Origin: SIG701 sp045539595
GTDB lineage: Bacteria; Bacillota; Clostridia; Oscillospirales; CAG-272
Direction: 5' to 3'
Assembly (NCBI GenBank): GCA_045539595.1
Contig: JAZQFQ010000083.1
Coordinates: 1-28,399 of the forward strand
Length of the DNA stretch: 28,399 nt
The position numbers and the translations under genes were made by a program. Under the pieces are notes generated by a model. That model had not been told where the DNA came from. It saw only the letters and a program-made list of their open reading frames with translations, and ran no database searches. Positions 8,810 to 15,404 of the stretch are shown piece by piece. The first letter of the stretch is position 1; every line of letters begins with the position of its first letter.

Positions 8810-9727
8810 ATGGAACGGACGCTCAGCCGCACGAGGAAGACCGTGATTGTGTTTGTCCTTTGCGCACTGGTTCTGCAGGGGATTTTCTGCCTGTTCTTCA
8901 CAACCGGCGCATTGGAAAAACTGTTTCCTTTGTATGTGCGTTGTGCGGCGCAGGACGTGGTGTGCGGGGATAATTCCTATACGGAATATTTCAAAATCCG
9001 CCGGGATGCGGAGGAGATGGACGTGATCGTTGTGGGAATGGATTTCACCTCCCCCGCCACCTTCACTCTTTTGCAGGATATGATTGTTTCGCTGAAGCAC
9101 GACATCAATATCGGCGGCGTAGTCATTGATGCCTATGGGGATTCGATCTCCTCGCTGTATGCCGCCCGATGCGTCAGTGCCATCATGCCCGGTGATGCAG
9201 AGTTCAACTGTAATGAAATCCGTCCGTATCATGAAGTTGCGCCGGAATACGAAGCGTTTTTGGACGGATTCCACGCACTGAATGAAAATTATCCTCCCCA
9301 GAACCGGCTGTTCGGCGTAACCGTCCCGGAGAGCGAGGATCACGTGTCCGCTGTGCTGGATGCCATCCACGATGCGCACTCGGAGAGCGGACGGCCCGTG
9401 CTTGTACTGACGGAGGATGCCCGACTGGCAAAGGATGGCCGTTTCCGCATGGAGGCGGAAAAATCGGCAGAGGACTATATGTTTATCCGCTGTTTCACCA
9501 CCAATGGCGAGTGGGATCGGTTTTTTCCTGTTAAAGCCACCGCAGTCTATCTGGTGGAACGGGAGGATCTGCGGTTTTTCGACAGCTTGTATACTATCGC
9601 GTCCACGTGGACCAGCGGGGACAAGTCGGTATACACATACACCGAAGCGTTTTCCACAGAGACGTTTTTTGTGGTGACGGACGGTGAGGAAGACGTGGAA
9701 GCATGCGATCCGGAGGTACCGTCATGA
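8810..9727 (+). CDS. Uncharacterised membrane-anchored extracytoplasmic protein
   Basis: I do not recognise this 305-aa protein with certainty. It has a basic N-terminus, one membrane anchor or uncleaved signal (residues about 11-31, 'TVIVFVLCALVLQGIFCLFF') and a soluble acidic domain. The soluble part alternates strand and helix: 'MDVIVVGMDFTSPATFTLLQDM' (from residue 70), 'GGVVIDAYGDS' (103-112), 'GRPVLVLTEDARLA' and 'TAVYLVEREDL'. The pattern of a strand ending in G, a long helix, then a strand ending in an acidic residue recalls the ChaN/EreA ('Tiki') fold, but the usual GExH metal/active-site motif is absent. This is a weak inference. I prefer the ATG at 8810, preceded by GGGTGAT, over the in-frame ATG at 8792, which has no ribosome site. 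It overlaps the next gene by ATGA. Confidence 0.75.
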   Translation: MERTLSRTRKTVIVFVLCALVLQGIFCLFFTTGALEKLFPLYVRCAAQDVVCGDNSYTEYFKIRRDAEEMDVIVVGMDFTSPATFTLLQDMIVSLKHDINIGGVVIDAYGDSISSLYAARCVSAIMPGDAEFNCNEIRPYHEVAPEYEAFLDGFHALNENYPPQNRLFGVTVPESEDHVSAVLDAIHDAHSESGRPVLVLTEDARLAKDGRFRMEAEKSAEDYMFIRCFTTNGEWDRFFPVKATAVYLVEREDLRFFDSLYTIASTWTSGDKSVYTYTEAFSTETFFVVTDGEEDVEACDPEVPS

Positions 9728-10428
9728 TTCGCTTGGAAGAATACGATCTGGCGCAGTTTTCCCTGACGGAGGGGTATGTGGCTGTCCCCTTTGAGGTGTA
9801 TCAGCCTGTCGACGGCGAGTTGATTGTTACCGTATACCCCGGCCTGGAGAAAACGGCGGATGCATTTCTGCAGCAGTTTTCCGCCGATCCCTTCTCGGCG
9901 GATGCCATCGCCTATTTGAAGGAACAACTTACGCCCTTTGTGAAAGAATACGATCTGGCCCCCTCCCGGGATGCGGATGTCCATTTTCTCGAATACAGGC
10001 TGCGGGATCGACGCGATCTGTGTACCGCCCGTCTTTTGCCCGATACGGAATTGGCAGACGGACATACGGATATGACGGAGTGGACCAACGCCACTACCCA
10101 CGCTTTGGAGATGGATGATGCCGATCCCGATGATGCCTGTGCTGTCCATCGAATCGGGAATACCATTGCGGCCTACGCCGCCGAGAACGATTTCCCGGAG
10201 GAGATGGACGTGATCGAAATTCACGTGGAGTGCGCCCCCGCCTATCGCCGCAGGGGATACGCCACCTCCTGCACGGTACGGCTGTCCCAGTTCCTTTTGG
10301 ATCGGGGATACAGCGTGAAATATGTGTGCCGCCACACCAATGCGGCATCCGCCCGCGTGGCCGAAAAAGCGGGATTTTCCCTGACGGGACGGAAGTACAG
10401 TTTTGTTTGTTATCGAAACGACGGCTGA
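9724..10428 (+). CDS. GNAT family N-acetyltransferase
   Basis: The C-terminal half (about 130-234) is a GNAT domain: 'HRIGNTIAAYAAENDF' (strand pair), 'MDVIEIHVECAPAYRRRGYATSC' with the acetyl-CoA pyrophosphate loop RRRGYA at 175-180, and 'CRHTNAASARVAEKAGF', the usual end of the fold (N206 and the AGF bulge). The N-terminal 120 residues match nothing I recognise and are acidic. The substrate is unknown. The start at 9724 is chosen for its GGAGG seven bases upstream and the four-base overlap with the preceding stop. It lies between an orphan membrane protein and rqcH, which gives no clear functional hint. Confidence 0.88.
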   Translation: MIRLEEYDLAQFSLTEGYVAVPFEVYQPVDGELIVTVYPGLEKTADAFLQQFSADPFSADAIAYLKEQLTPFVKEYDLAPSRDADVHFLEYRLRDRRDLCTARLLPDTELADGHTDMTEWTNATTHALEMDDADPDDACAVHRIGNTIAAYAAENDFPEEMDVIEIHVECAPAYRRRGYATSCTVRLSQFLLDRGYSVKYVCRHTNAASARVAEKAGFSLTGRKYSFVCYRNDG

Positions 10429-10460
10429 GGGTGCCGCCGCATCGGAAAGGATGAATCGTT

Positions 10461-12218
10461 ATGGCATTTGATGCCGGTATGCTTGCCTGCATACTCCGGG
10501 AAGTGGATGAAAAACTGAACGGAGGAAAAATCGAAAAAATATATATGCCCCAGCGGGATATGGTGATTCTGCAGATGAAAAACGGGCGGGATGTGTACCG
10601 CCTCCTGATCAATGCGGGTGCCTCCTCGCCGCGGATGTGCATTACAGCGGAAAAGGCGGAGAATCCGGCGGTTCCGCCCATGTTTTGTATGGCACTCCGC
10701 AAGCACCTCGGCGGAGCGAAACTGATCCGCGTGGAGCAGATCGGCTTTGAGCGTGCCGCCCGCCTTACCTTCGAAGCTTACGATGAGATGGGCTTCAAAA
10801 CGGAGAAACACCTCATCGCGGAGATCATGGGAAAATACAGCAACCTGATTCTCAGCGGCGGGGACGATAAGATGATCGGCATTCTGAAGCCGGTGGATTT
10901 CACCACCAGCCAGAAGCGGCAGCTTCTGCCGGGGATGCGCTATGAGGAGCCGCCGAAGCAGGATAAACTGGATCCCATGACCGTGACGGAACGGGATTTC
11001 AACCGCATCATGGGGGAGGCGGATCCCACCGCTGTGACGGAAAAGAAACTGACATCCACCTTTGCCGGTATGGCGTCCCTCCATGCCCGGGAAATCGCAT
11101 TCCGCGCAGGCGGACACACCGCCGCCACCCTGGAGGAATGCAGTCGTTCGCTCTGGCGGGAATTTTCTGCTTACCGCGATGCGGTGCAGGGGAGAGGGGC
11201 TGTCCCTACGCTGATTCTGTCCCCCCAGGGGGCACCGAAGGAATACTCCTATATGGACATCCGCCAGTACGGCGACGGGGCCAAAACCGCGCCTATGGAG
11301 AGCTTTTCCGCCTTGATCGATGCCTATTTCGCCCAGCGCAGCCGGCAGGATGTGCTGCAGCAAAGAGCATCCGATATCCTGCGGCTTCTGCACAACGCGG
11401 AGTCCCGTATCGAGAAAAAACTGGCTGTGCAGACCGCGGAGTTGACGGAGTGCGACAGCGGCGATACCTATAAACTGTACGGGGATCTGATCACCGCCAA
11501 TATTTATCGGCTGAAAAAGGGCATGAAGCAGGCGGATCTGGAGAATTATTACGCCGAGGATGCCGCGTGTGTGTCCATTCCTTTGGAAGTCAATCTTACC
11601 CCCGCCCAGAATGCCCAGAAATATTACAAGAAATACAACAAAACCAAACGCGCCCGCATCCATCTGACAGAGCAGATCGAGCAGGCGAAGGCGGAGCTGG
11701 AATATATCCGCACGGTGCAGGATTCCTTGTCCCGTGCCGAAACGGAAAAGGATCTGGGGGAGATCCGCGGGGAGTTGTACCAGAGCGGATACGCCTCCAA
11801 AATGAAAAATTACACCTGGAAAAAGCCCGCCGCCCCCACCTTGCTGCGCTTCGTCACCGAGGACGGACGGCAGGTTCTCTGCGGAAAAAACAACACCGCC
11901 AACGATTATTTGACCACCAAGGTGGCTGAGCGATCGGATTGGTGGTTCCATGTGAAAAATCAGCCCGGCTCCCATGTGGTCATGTCCTGCGACGGGGAGC
12001 AGGATGAGCCCACCGACCGGGACTTCACCCAGGCGGCCATGATCGCCGCCTATTACTCCAAAGCATCCGACGGCGTCATGGTGCCGGTGGATTACACCCG
12101 CGTGCGCTATGTGAAAAAGCCGTCGGGATCCAAGCCCGGTTTTGTTACCTATTCCACCAACTGGACCGCCTATGTGACCCCGGAAAAAGATACTGTGGAA
12201 CGGATGAAAGTAAAATGA
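10461..12218 (+). CDS. rqcH: Rqc2/NFACT family ribosome-quality-control protein RqcH
   Basis: RqcH binds stalled 50S subunits carrying peptidyl-tRNA and directs template-free C-terminal alanine tailing, marking the nascent chain for proteolysis; older annotations call it fibronectin-binding protein. NFACT-N opens with 'MAFDAGMLACILREVDEKL' and includes 'NPAVPPMFCMALRKHL'. Helix-hairpin-helix and coiled-coil segments occupy about 290-430. NFACT-R is seen at 'KNNTANDYLTTKVAERSDWWFHVKN' through 'GSHVV' and 'VDYTRVRYVKKPSGSKPGFV' to the C-terminus. At 585 aa it is full length. The position of the key D97-R98 pair reads E97-R98. AAAGGA lies nine bases before the ATG. It overlaps tmcAL by four bases. 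Confidence 0.95.
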   Translation: MAFDAGMLACILREVDEKLNGGKIEKIYMPQRDMVILQMKNGRDVYRLLINAGASSPRMCITAEKAENPAVPPMFCMALRKHLGGAKLIRVEQIGFERAARLTFEAYDEMGFKTEKHLIAEIMGKYSNLILSGGDDKMIGILKPVDFTTSQKRQLLPGMRYEEPPKQDKLDPMTVTERDFNRIMGEADPTAVTEKKLTSTFAGMASLHAREIAFRAGGHTAATLEECSRSLWREFSAYRDAVQGRGAVPTLILSPQGAPKEYSYMDIRQYGDGAKTAPMESFSALIDAYFAQRSRQDVLQQRASDILRLLHNAESRIEKKLAVQTAELTECDSGDTYKLYGDLITANIYRLKKGMKQADLENYYAEDAACVSIPLEVNLTPAQNAQKYYKKYNKTKRARIHLTEQIEQAKAELEYIRTVQDSLSRAETEKDLGEIRGELYQSGYASKMKNYTWKKPAAPTLLRFVTEDGRQVLCGKNNTANDYLTTKVAERSDWWFHVKNQPGSHVVMSCDGEQDEPTDRDFTQAAMIAAYYSKASDGVMVPVDYTRVRYVKKPSGSKPGFVTYSTNWTAYVTPEKDTVERMKVK

Positions 12219-13381
12219 ACGTGACCGCCCTCATTTGCGAGATGAATCCTCTTCATCTCGGCCACGCCCATATCCTGCGGGAGATCCGTAAAACATCGGA
12301 TTGCGTCATCGCCGTTATGAGCGGTAATTTTGTCCAGCGGGCGGAGTGTGCCATTCTGGATAAATATGGCCGGGCCGAAGCGGTGATCCGTGCCGGTGCG
12401 GATCTGGTGGTGGAACTGCCCTTTCCCTGGTGCAGTGGGGGCGCGGAGTATTTTGCTTCTGCCGGTACGGCGCTGGCCCGGGCCATGGGCGCGGATACGC
12501 TGGCCTTCGGCGTTACAGCGGAGCGGGCCGATCTGTACGCCCGCATCGCCGACGTGCTCCTGGCACCGGATTTTGCCGCGGATTTGCAGGCGGAAGCGAA
12601 AGCCTTTCCCGCGCTTGGCGCCGCACAGCTGCGTCAGCGATGCTTGCAGAAACAGTTCGATGAGGATCTGGCCCCGGTATTGGGTGCGCCCAACGATATC
12701 CTGGCCATCGAGTATGTCAAGGCCACTCGTGCGGCGGGATACGCCATGCAGATTCACCCGATACTCCGCCTGAGTGAGCGGGAAGATGCCCGCTTTATCG
12801 GAGCGACCGGCATCCGGGAAATGCTGAATAGCGGCGGGAATGTGCAGGCGCACATACCGGCCTATTCCCACGATATTCTGATGCGGGAAACGGAGTGTGG
12901 TCGGCTGGCCGATCCTGCACGATTGCAGGAGATGATTTTCCATCATCTGCGCTTCCGGAAAAATGATGAGACCTTCGCTGAGGGCGGCGGCGGTGTGCTG
13001 GACCGCCTGGTCCGCTGTGCGGCAGATGCCCGCTCCGGCGAGGAAATGTACGCCTTGTCCGCCACCAAGAAATATACCCATGCCAGATTGCGCCGCGCGG
13101 CTTTGTTTGATCTGTTGGCCGTTGCGGAATCGGATTTGAAATCCACCCCGGCCTATACGCTTCTTCTGGCAGCCAATAAAACGGGGTGTGCCTATCTGTC
13201 CTCCCATCGAAAGGATCTGCCCCTGCCCATTCTTACCAAGCCGTCGGCCGAGCGGGATCTGTCCCCCGCCGCCTGTTCCCAGTACGCCAAAGCCAAGGAG
13301 GCGGATCGGCTGTATACCTTGTGTCAGCGATCTGTGGCCCCGGCGGACGCGTATCTGAGACGCACCCCCTATATCACATAA
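12215..13381 (+). CDS. tmcAL: tRNA(Met) cytidine acetate ligase (YlbM family)
   Basis: TmcAL uses ATP and acetate to make N4-acetylcytidine at the wobble base of elongator tRNA-Met. The protein has the nucleotidyltransferase entry motif 'CEMNPLHLGHAHIL', with the HxGH at residues 14-17, then 'VIAVMSGNFVQRAECAILDKYGRAEAVIRAGADLVVELPF', which is diagnostic for the family, and 'NDILAIEYVKA'. At 388 aa it is close to the usual 390-415. The ATG overlaps the rqcH stop (ATGA), so the two translation-fidelity genes are coupled. Confidence 0.95.
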   Translation: MNVTALICEMNPLHLGHAHILREIRKTSDCVIAVMSGNFVQRAECAILDKYGRAEAVIRAGADLVVELPFPWCSGGAEYFASAGTALARAMGADTLAFGVTAERADLYARIADVLLAPDFAADLQAEAKAFPALGAAQLRQRCLQKQFDEDLAPVLGAPNDILAIEYVKATRAAGYAMQIHPILRLSEREDARFIGATGIREMLNSGGNVQAHIPAYSHDILMRETECGRLADPARLQEMIFHHLRFRKNDETFAEGGGGVLDRLVRCAADARSGEEMYALSATKKYTHARLRRAALFDLLAVAESDLKSTPAYTLLLAANKTGCAYLSSHRKDLPLPILTKPSAERDLSPAACSQYAKAKEADRLYTLCQRSVAPADAYLRRTPYIT

Positions 13382-13388
13382 TAGAAAG

Positions 13389-13420
13389 GGAGGTGCCGCA
13401 TGTAGCCATGCGTCACCTCC
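13389..13420 (+). promoter_or_regulatory. Hairpin enclosing a ribosome-binding site and a start-stop codon pair
   Basis: Immediately after the tmcAL stop, a 14-bp stem with one mismatch and a four-base loop is formed by 13389-13402 and 13407-13420. Its left arm contains GGAGG (13389-13393), six bases, then ATG TAG (13400-13405); its right arm contains CACCTCC and masks that site. A second ATG at 13408 opens an 11-codon frame ending at 13443. No run of T follows the stem, so it is not a standard terminator. Confidence 0.5.
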
Positions 13421-13538
13421 GCGAGATTTCCCTTGGTCGCTGATGCGGCCATTTTTGCCCGACATGGGCAAAAACACGGGCGATCTCGCCGCAAATTTCT
13501 GCGAAATTTCAAATTTTTACATCGCAAACGTAAAAATT
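13421..13538 (+). repeat. Cluster of short inverted repeats in the tmcAL 3' spacer
   Basis: Several perfect inverted repeats are packed here: TTTTTGCCC/GGGCAAAAA with a five-base loop (13452-13474), AAATTTC/GAAATTT with a three-base loop (about 13493-13509), and AATTTTTAC/GTAAAAATT with a nine-base loop (13512-13538). GCGAGAT at 13421-13427 can also pair with ATCTCGC at 13483-13489, enclosing the first of these. Together with the flanking hairpins they could fold into a branched RNA. Confidence 0.6.
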
Positions 13539-13539
13539 G

Positions 13540-13573
13540 GGGGCTGTTGCATTTCGATGCAACAGCCCCTTTT
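13540..13573. terminator. Bidirectional Rho-independent terminator
   Basis: A perfect 13-bp stem (13540-13552 with 13557-13569) has a TTCG tetraloop. Four T residues follow it on the plus strand. On the minus strand CC-AATTTTTA follows. It closes the rightward tmcAL operon and the leftward DUF378 gene. Confidence 0.93.
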
Positions 13574-13583
13574 GCGTTGTCCG

Positions 13584-13790
13584 TCAATCCTCGATGGCTT
13601 CTCTGGAACGGAACAAAAGGGAAACGCACCAAAGTCCTGCCAGTGCGATGACCGTGTAGATGATGCGGCTGACCAGGGCATCCTGGCCGCCAAAGATCCA
13701 CGATACAAGGTCAAACTGGAACAGGCCGACGCTGCCCCAGTTCACGGCACCAACGATAACCAGTAGCAATGCGATTCTGTCCATAAACAT
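13584..13790 (-). CDS. DUF378 domain small membrane protein
   Basis: This is a protein of about 68 aa with two membrane segments. It has the DUF378 signature: 'MDRIALLLVIVGAVNWGSVGLFQFDLV' then a short loop with 'FGG', and 'ISRIIYTVIALAGLWCVSLLF'-type second helix (here 'VSRIIYTVIALAGLWCVSLLF'). Function is unknown. The start is uncertain: TTG 13796, ATG 13790 and ATG 13784 are all in frame and none has a good ribosome site. The tail RSREAIED is charged. It ends at the shared bidirectional terminator and is preceded by an unusual leader. Confidence 0.85.
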   Translation of the reverse strand: MFMDRIALLLVIVGAVNWGSVGLFQFDLVSWIFGGQDALVSRIIYTVIALAGLWCVSLLFRSREAIED

Positions 13791-13810
13791 GTGCAAATGT
13801 TGCGAGGGGT

Positions 13811-13893
13811 AATCCCGCCGCTCTCCTGTCGAATCATTGTTGAACCGCAGTTTCTGCGGTGAACATTCCTATCTTGTGCGTTTTGGCGGGATT
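13811..13893 (-). repeat. Nested inverted repeats upstream of the DUF378 gene
   Basis: AATCCCGCC (13811-13819) and GGCGGGATT (13885-13893) are perfect 9-bp inverted repeats. Between them lies a second perfect hairpin, ACCGCAG-TTT-CTGCGGT (13844-13860). The element fills the 126-bp gap between the HAD gene and the DUF378 gene. Confidence 0.65.
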
Positions 13894-13899
13894 TTATCA
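13891..13899 (-). promoter_or_regulatory. Possible extended -10 promoter for the DUF378 gene
   Basis: Read leftward, 13899-13891 is TGATAAAAT, matching the extended -10 form TGnTAnAAT. No good -35 is present at 16-18 bp. The predicted start near 13884 would fall just beyond the outer inverted repeat, leaving a leader of about 95 nt. Confidence 0.35.
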
Positions 13900-13916
13900 G
13901 TGGATATTTCTGGTAA

Positions 13917-14549
13917 TTACAAAATCAAAGGAAGCACATCCGTCAACCGGTCAACGACAGGGAAGCCGCACGCCAGAAGGGCATCGCGTCCGCAGTGGCC
14001 GCCGCTGTAGAGGATGCAGTCCGCGCCCATGGCGTGAGCGGTGTCTGCATCGTGGGTCGTGTCGCCGATCATTACCGCGTCGGATTGGTTCTCGCCGAAA
14101 AGACGCTTCGCCGTTTCCGCCTTGCCGCCGGCGTAGATGTTGTCCAGACCGATCACGTGGTCAAAGGCATTTTCCATCCCGAGAATATGCAGATGCCGTA
14201 TCAGCATCTCCTGCTCTGAGGAGGAGAGAATGATCTGGCGGATGCCGTGATCCGCCAAGGTGCGGTGTACATCCTTGAAGCCCGGGCAGAGAGTCAGGGA
14301 TTTTTCCCCCGCCACGAACAGCTCCACCCACTCCACCGCCAGCTCTTCGTATGGCTCTTTATCAAAATCGAAACCGGCGTCCCGATAATATTCCTTTACG
14401 GGAAAACGAAATAGTTTGTGATATTCCTCCACGGAATCGATGGTGGAAAGTCCGCGTTTCGACAACATATGATTTACACAGCGGATGCCATGGTGCACAT
14501 CATCCATGACGGTGCCGTTGAAATCCCAGAATACGGTATTGTATCGCAT
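13917..14549 (-). CDS. HAD superfamily hydrolase (DxN variant)
   Basis: This 210-aa HAD-type protein has its nucleophile aspartate D9 in 'FWDFNGTVMDD', motif II at 'QIILSSSEQ', the motif III lysine near 'GGKAETAKRLF' and motif IV at 'DAVMIGDTTHDADTAHAMGADCILYSGGH'. The helical cap lies between residues about 15 and 85, as in phosphoglycolate phosphatase/beta-phosphoglucomutase relatives. The residue two after the nucleophile is Asn instead of the usual general-acid Asp. The substrate cannot be deduced. The start at 14549 has AAAGGAG seven bases upstream; a 12-codon upstream extension looks spurious. It is transcribed divergently from sigK. Confidence 0.9.
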   Translation of the reverse strand: MRYNTVFWDFNGTVMDDVHHGIRCVNHMLSKRGLSTIDSVEEYHKLFRFPVKEYYRDAGFDFDKEPYEELAVEWVELFVAGEKSLTLCPGFKDVHRTLADHGIRQIILSSSEQEMLIRHLHILGMENAFDHVIGLDNIYAGGKAETAKRLFGENQSDAVMIGDTTHDADTAHAMGADCILYSGGHCGRDALLACGFPVVDRLTDVLPLIL

Positions 14550-14610
14550 AGAGAGGCTCCTTTTGCTGATATTTTGTGCAGTCATCTCAGAAATCTCCGA
14601 GACAAGATAA

Positions 14611-14637
14611 ACAGGACACGCCGCGGCGCATATAGTA
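14611..14637 (+). promoter_or_regulatory. Sporulation promoter for sigK (sigma-K/sigma-E type)
   Basis: AC (14611-14612), 16 bases, then CATATAGTA (14629-14637) matches the sigma-K consensus AC-N16-CATAnnnTA completely. CATATAGT also matches seven of eight positions of the sigma-E -10 (CATACAnT), with ATAAAC upstream as a weaker -35. The spacer contains the palindrome CGCCGCGGCG. It lies about 30 bp before the sigK ATG. Confidence 0.65.
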
Positions 14638-14667
14638 GAAGCAACGAAGAATGTGCCGGAGGACGAT

Positions 14668-15369
14668 ATGATTGCAGATTTTTTGATTTTTTTGTTTAGC
14701 GGTTTGTCGTATTTGGTCCTGAGCGTGACACCTGCTCAAAAATTCCCGCCGCCCCTGTCTCATGAGGAAGAGGTCGCGCTGTTTGCCGGAATGCGCGGCG
14801 GGGATCGGGACGCCCGCACCCGATTGATTGAGCACAATCTGCGCCTGGTTGCCCATATTGTGCGCAAATACTATACATCCCAAACGGGGCAGGAGGATCT
14901 GATCTCCATCGGTACCATCGGGCTGATCAAGGCCATCGATTCTTTCAATGACAAAAACGGTGCCCGTTTTGCTACATACGCCGCCAAATGCATCCAGAAC
15001 GAGATCCTGATGCACTTTCGTGCCCAGAAAAAGACGCTGTGCGAGGTGTCCATCAACGATACCATCGATATGGATCACGACGGCAATCCGCTGACGTATA
15101 TCGATATCATCAAGGTGGATGACACCATCGCCGACGATATCGATGAAAAATGGAAGATCGCCCGCGCCCTCCGATACATCCGTGACGAGCTGGATGAGCG
15201 GGAGCGGCAGATCATCGTCATGCGGTACGGGCTGGATAACCGTCCGTCCATCACTCAACGGGAGGTGGCACAGCAACTGGGCATCTCGCGCTCCTATGTG
15301 TCCCGCATCGAGAAAAATGTCCTGGCCAGGATCCATGCTTATCTGGCCGGCGGAATGACCGGTGAATAA
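14668..15369 (+). CDS. sigK: RNA polymerase sporulation sigma factor K (pro-sigma-K), uninterrupted
   Basis: Sigma-K directs late mother-cell transcription (coat, maturation). The 233-aa protein has a hydrophobic N-terminal pro-sequence ('DFLIFLFSGLSYLVLSV') followed by 'FPPPLSHEEE', corresponding to Bacillus 'FPQPLS'. Region 2 is clear: 'ARTRLIEHNLRLVAHIVRKYY', 'EDLISIGTIGLIKAIDSF', 'FATYAAKCIQNEILMHFR'. Region 4 helix-turn-helix is 'TQREVAQQLGISRSYVSRIEK'. By alignment with the Bacillus protein from memory, SpoIVFB would cut near S19-V20. The frame is continuous, so no skin-type element splits it. The start at 14668 has GGAGG five bases upstream. A sigma-K-type promoter suggests autoregulation. 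Confidence 0.95.
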   Translation: MIADFLIFLFSGLSYLVLSVTPAQKFPPPLSHEEEVALFAGMRGGDRDARTRLIEHNLRLVAHIVRKYYTSQTGQEDLISIGTIGLIKAIDSFNDKNGARFATYAAKCIQNEILMHFRAQKKTLCEVSINDTIDMDHDGNPLTYIDIIKVDDTIADDIDEKWKIARALRYIRDELDERERQIIVMRYGLDNRPSITQREVAQQLGISRSYVSRIEKNVLARIHAYLAGGMTGE

Positions 15370-15370
15370 A

Positions 15371-15399
15371 CCGGCGCAGTCCTGTGTGTACTGCGGCGG
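15371..15399. terminator. Hairpin between convergent sigK and tatD
   Basis: CCGGCGCAGT (15371-15380) pairs with ACTGCGGCGG (15390-15399) with one mismatch and a nine-base loop. It fills the 35-bp gap between the convergent stops. GAAAATTACTTTAT follows on the plus strand and TTTATTC on the minus strand; neither is an ideal T tract. Confidence 0.6.
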
Positions 15400-15404
15400 G
15401 AAAA

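Noticed and set aside
13451..13540. Repeats at 13452-13538 as a CRISPR array
   Set aside because: The repeats are different inverted pairs, not direct copies separated by unique spacers.
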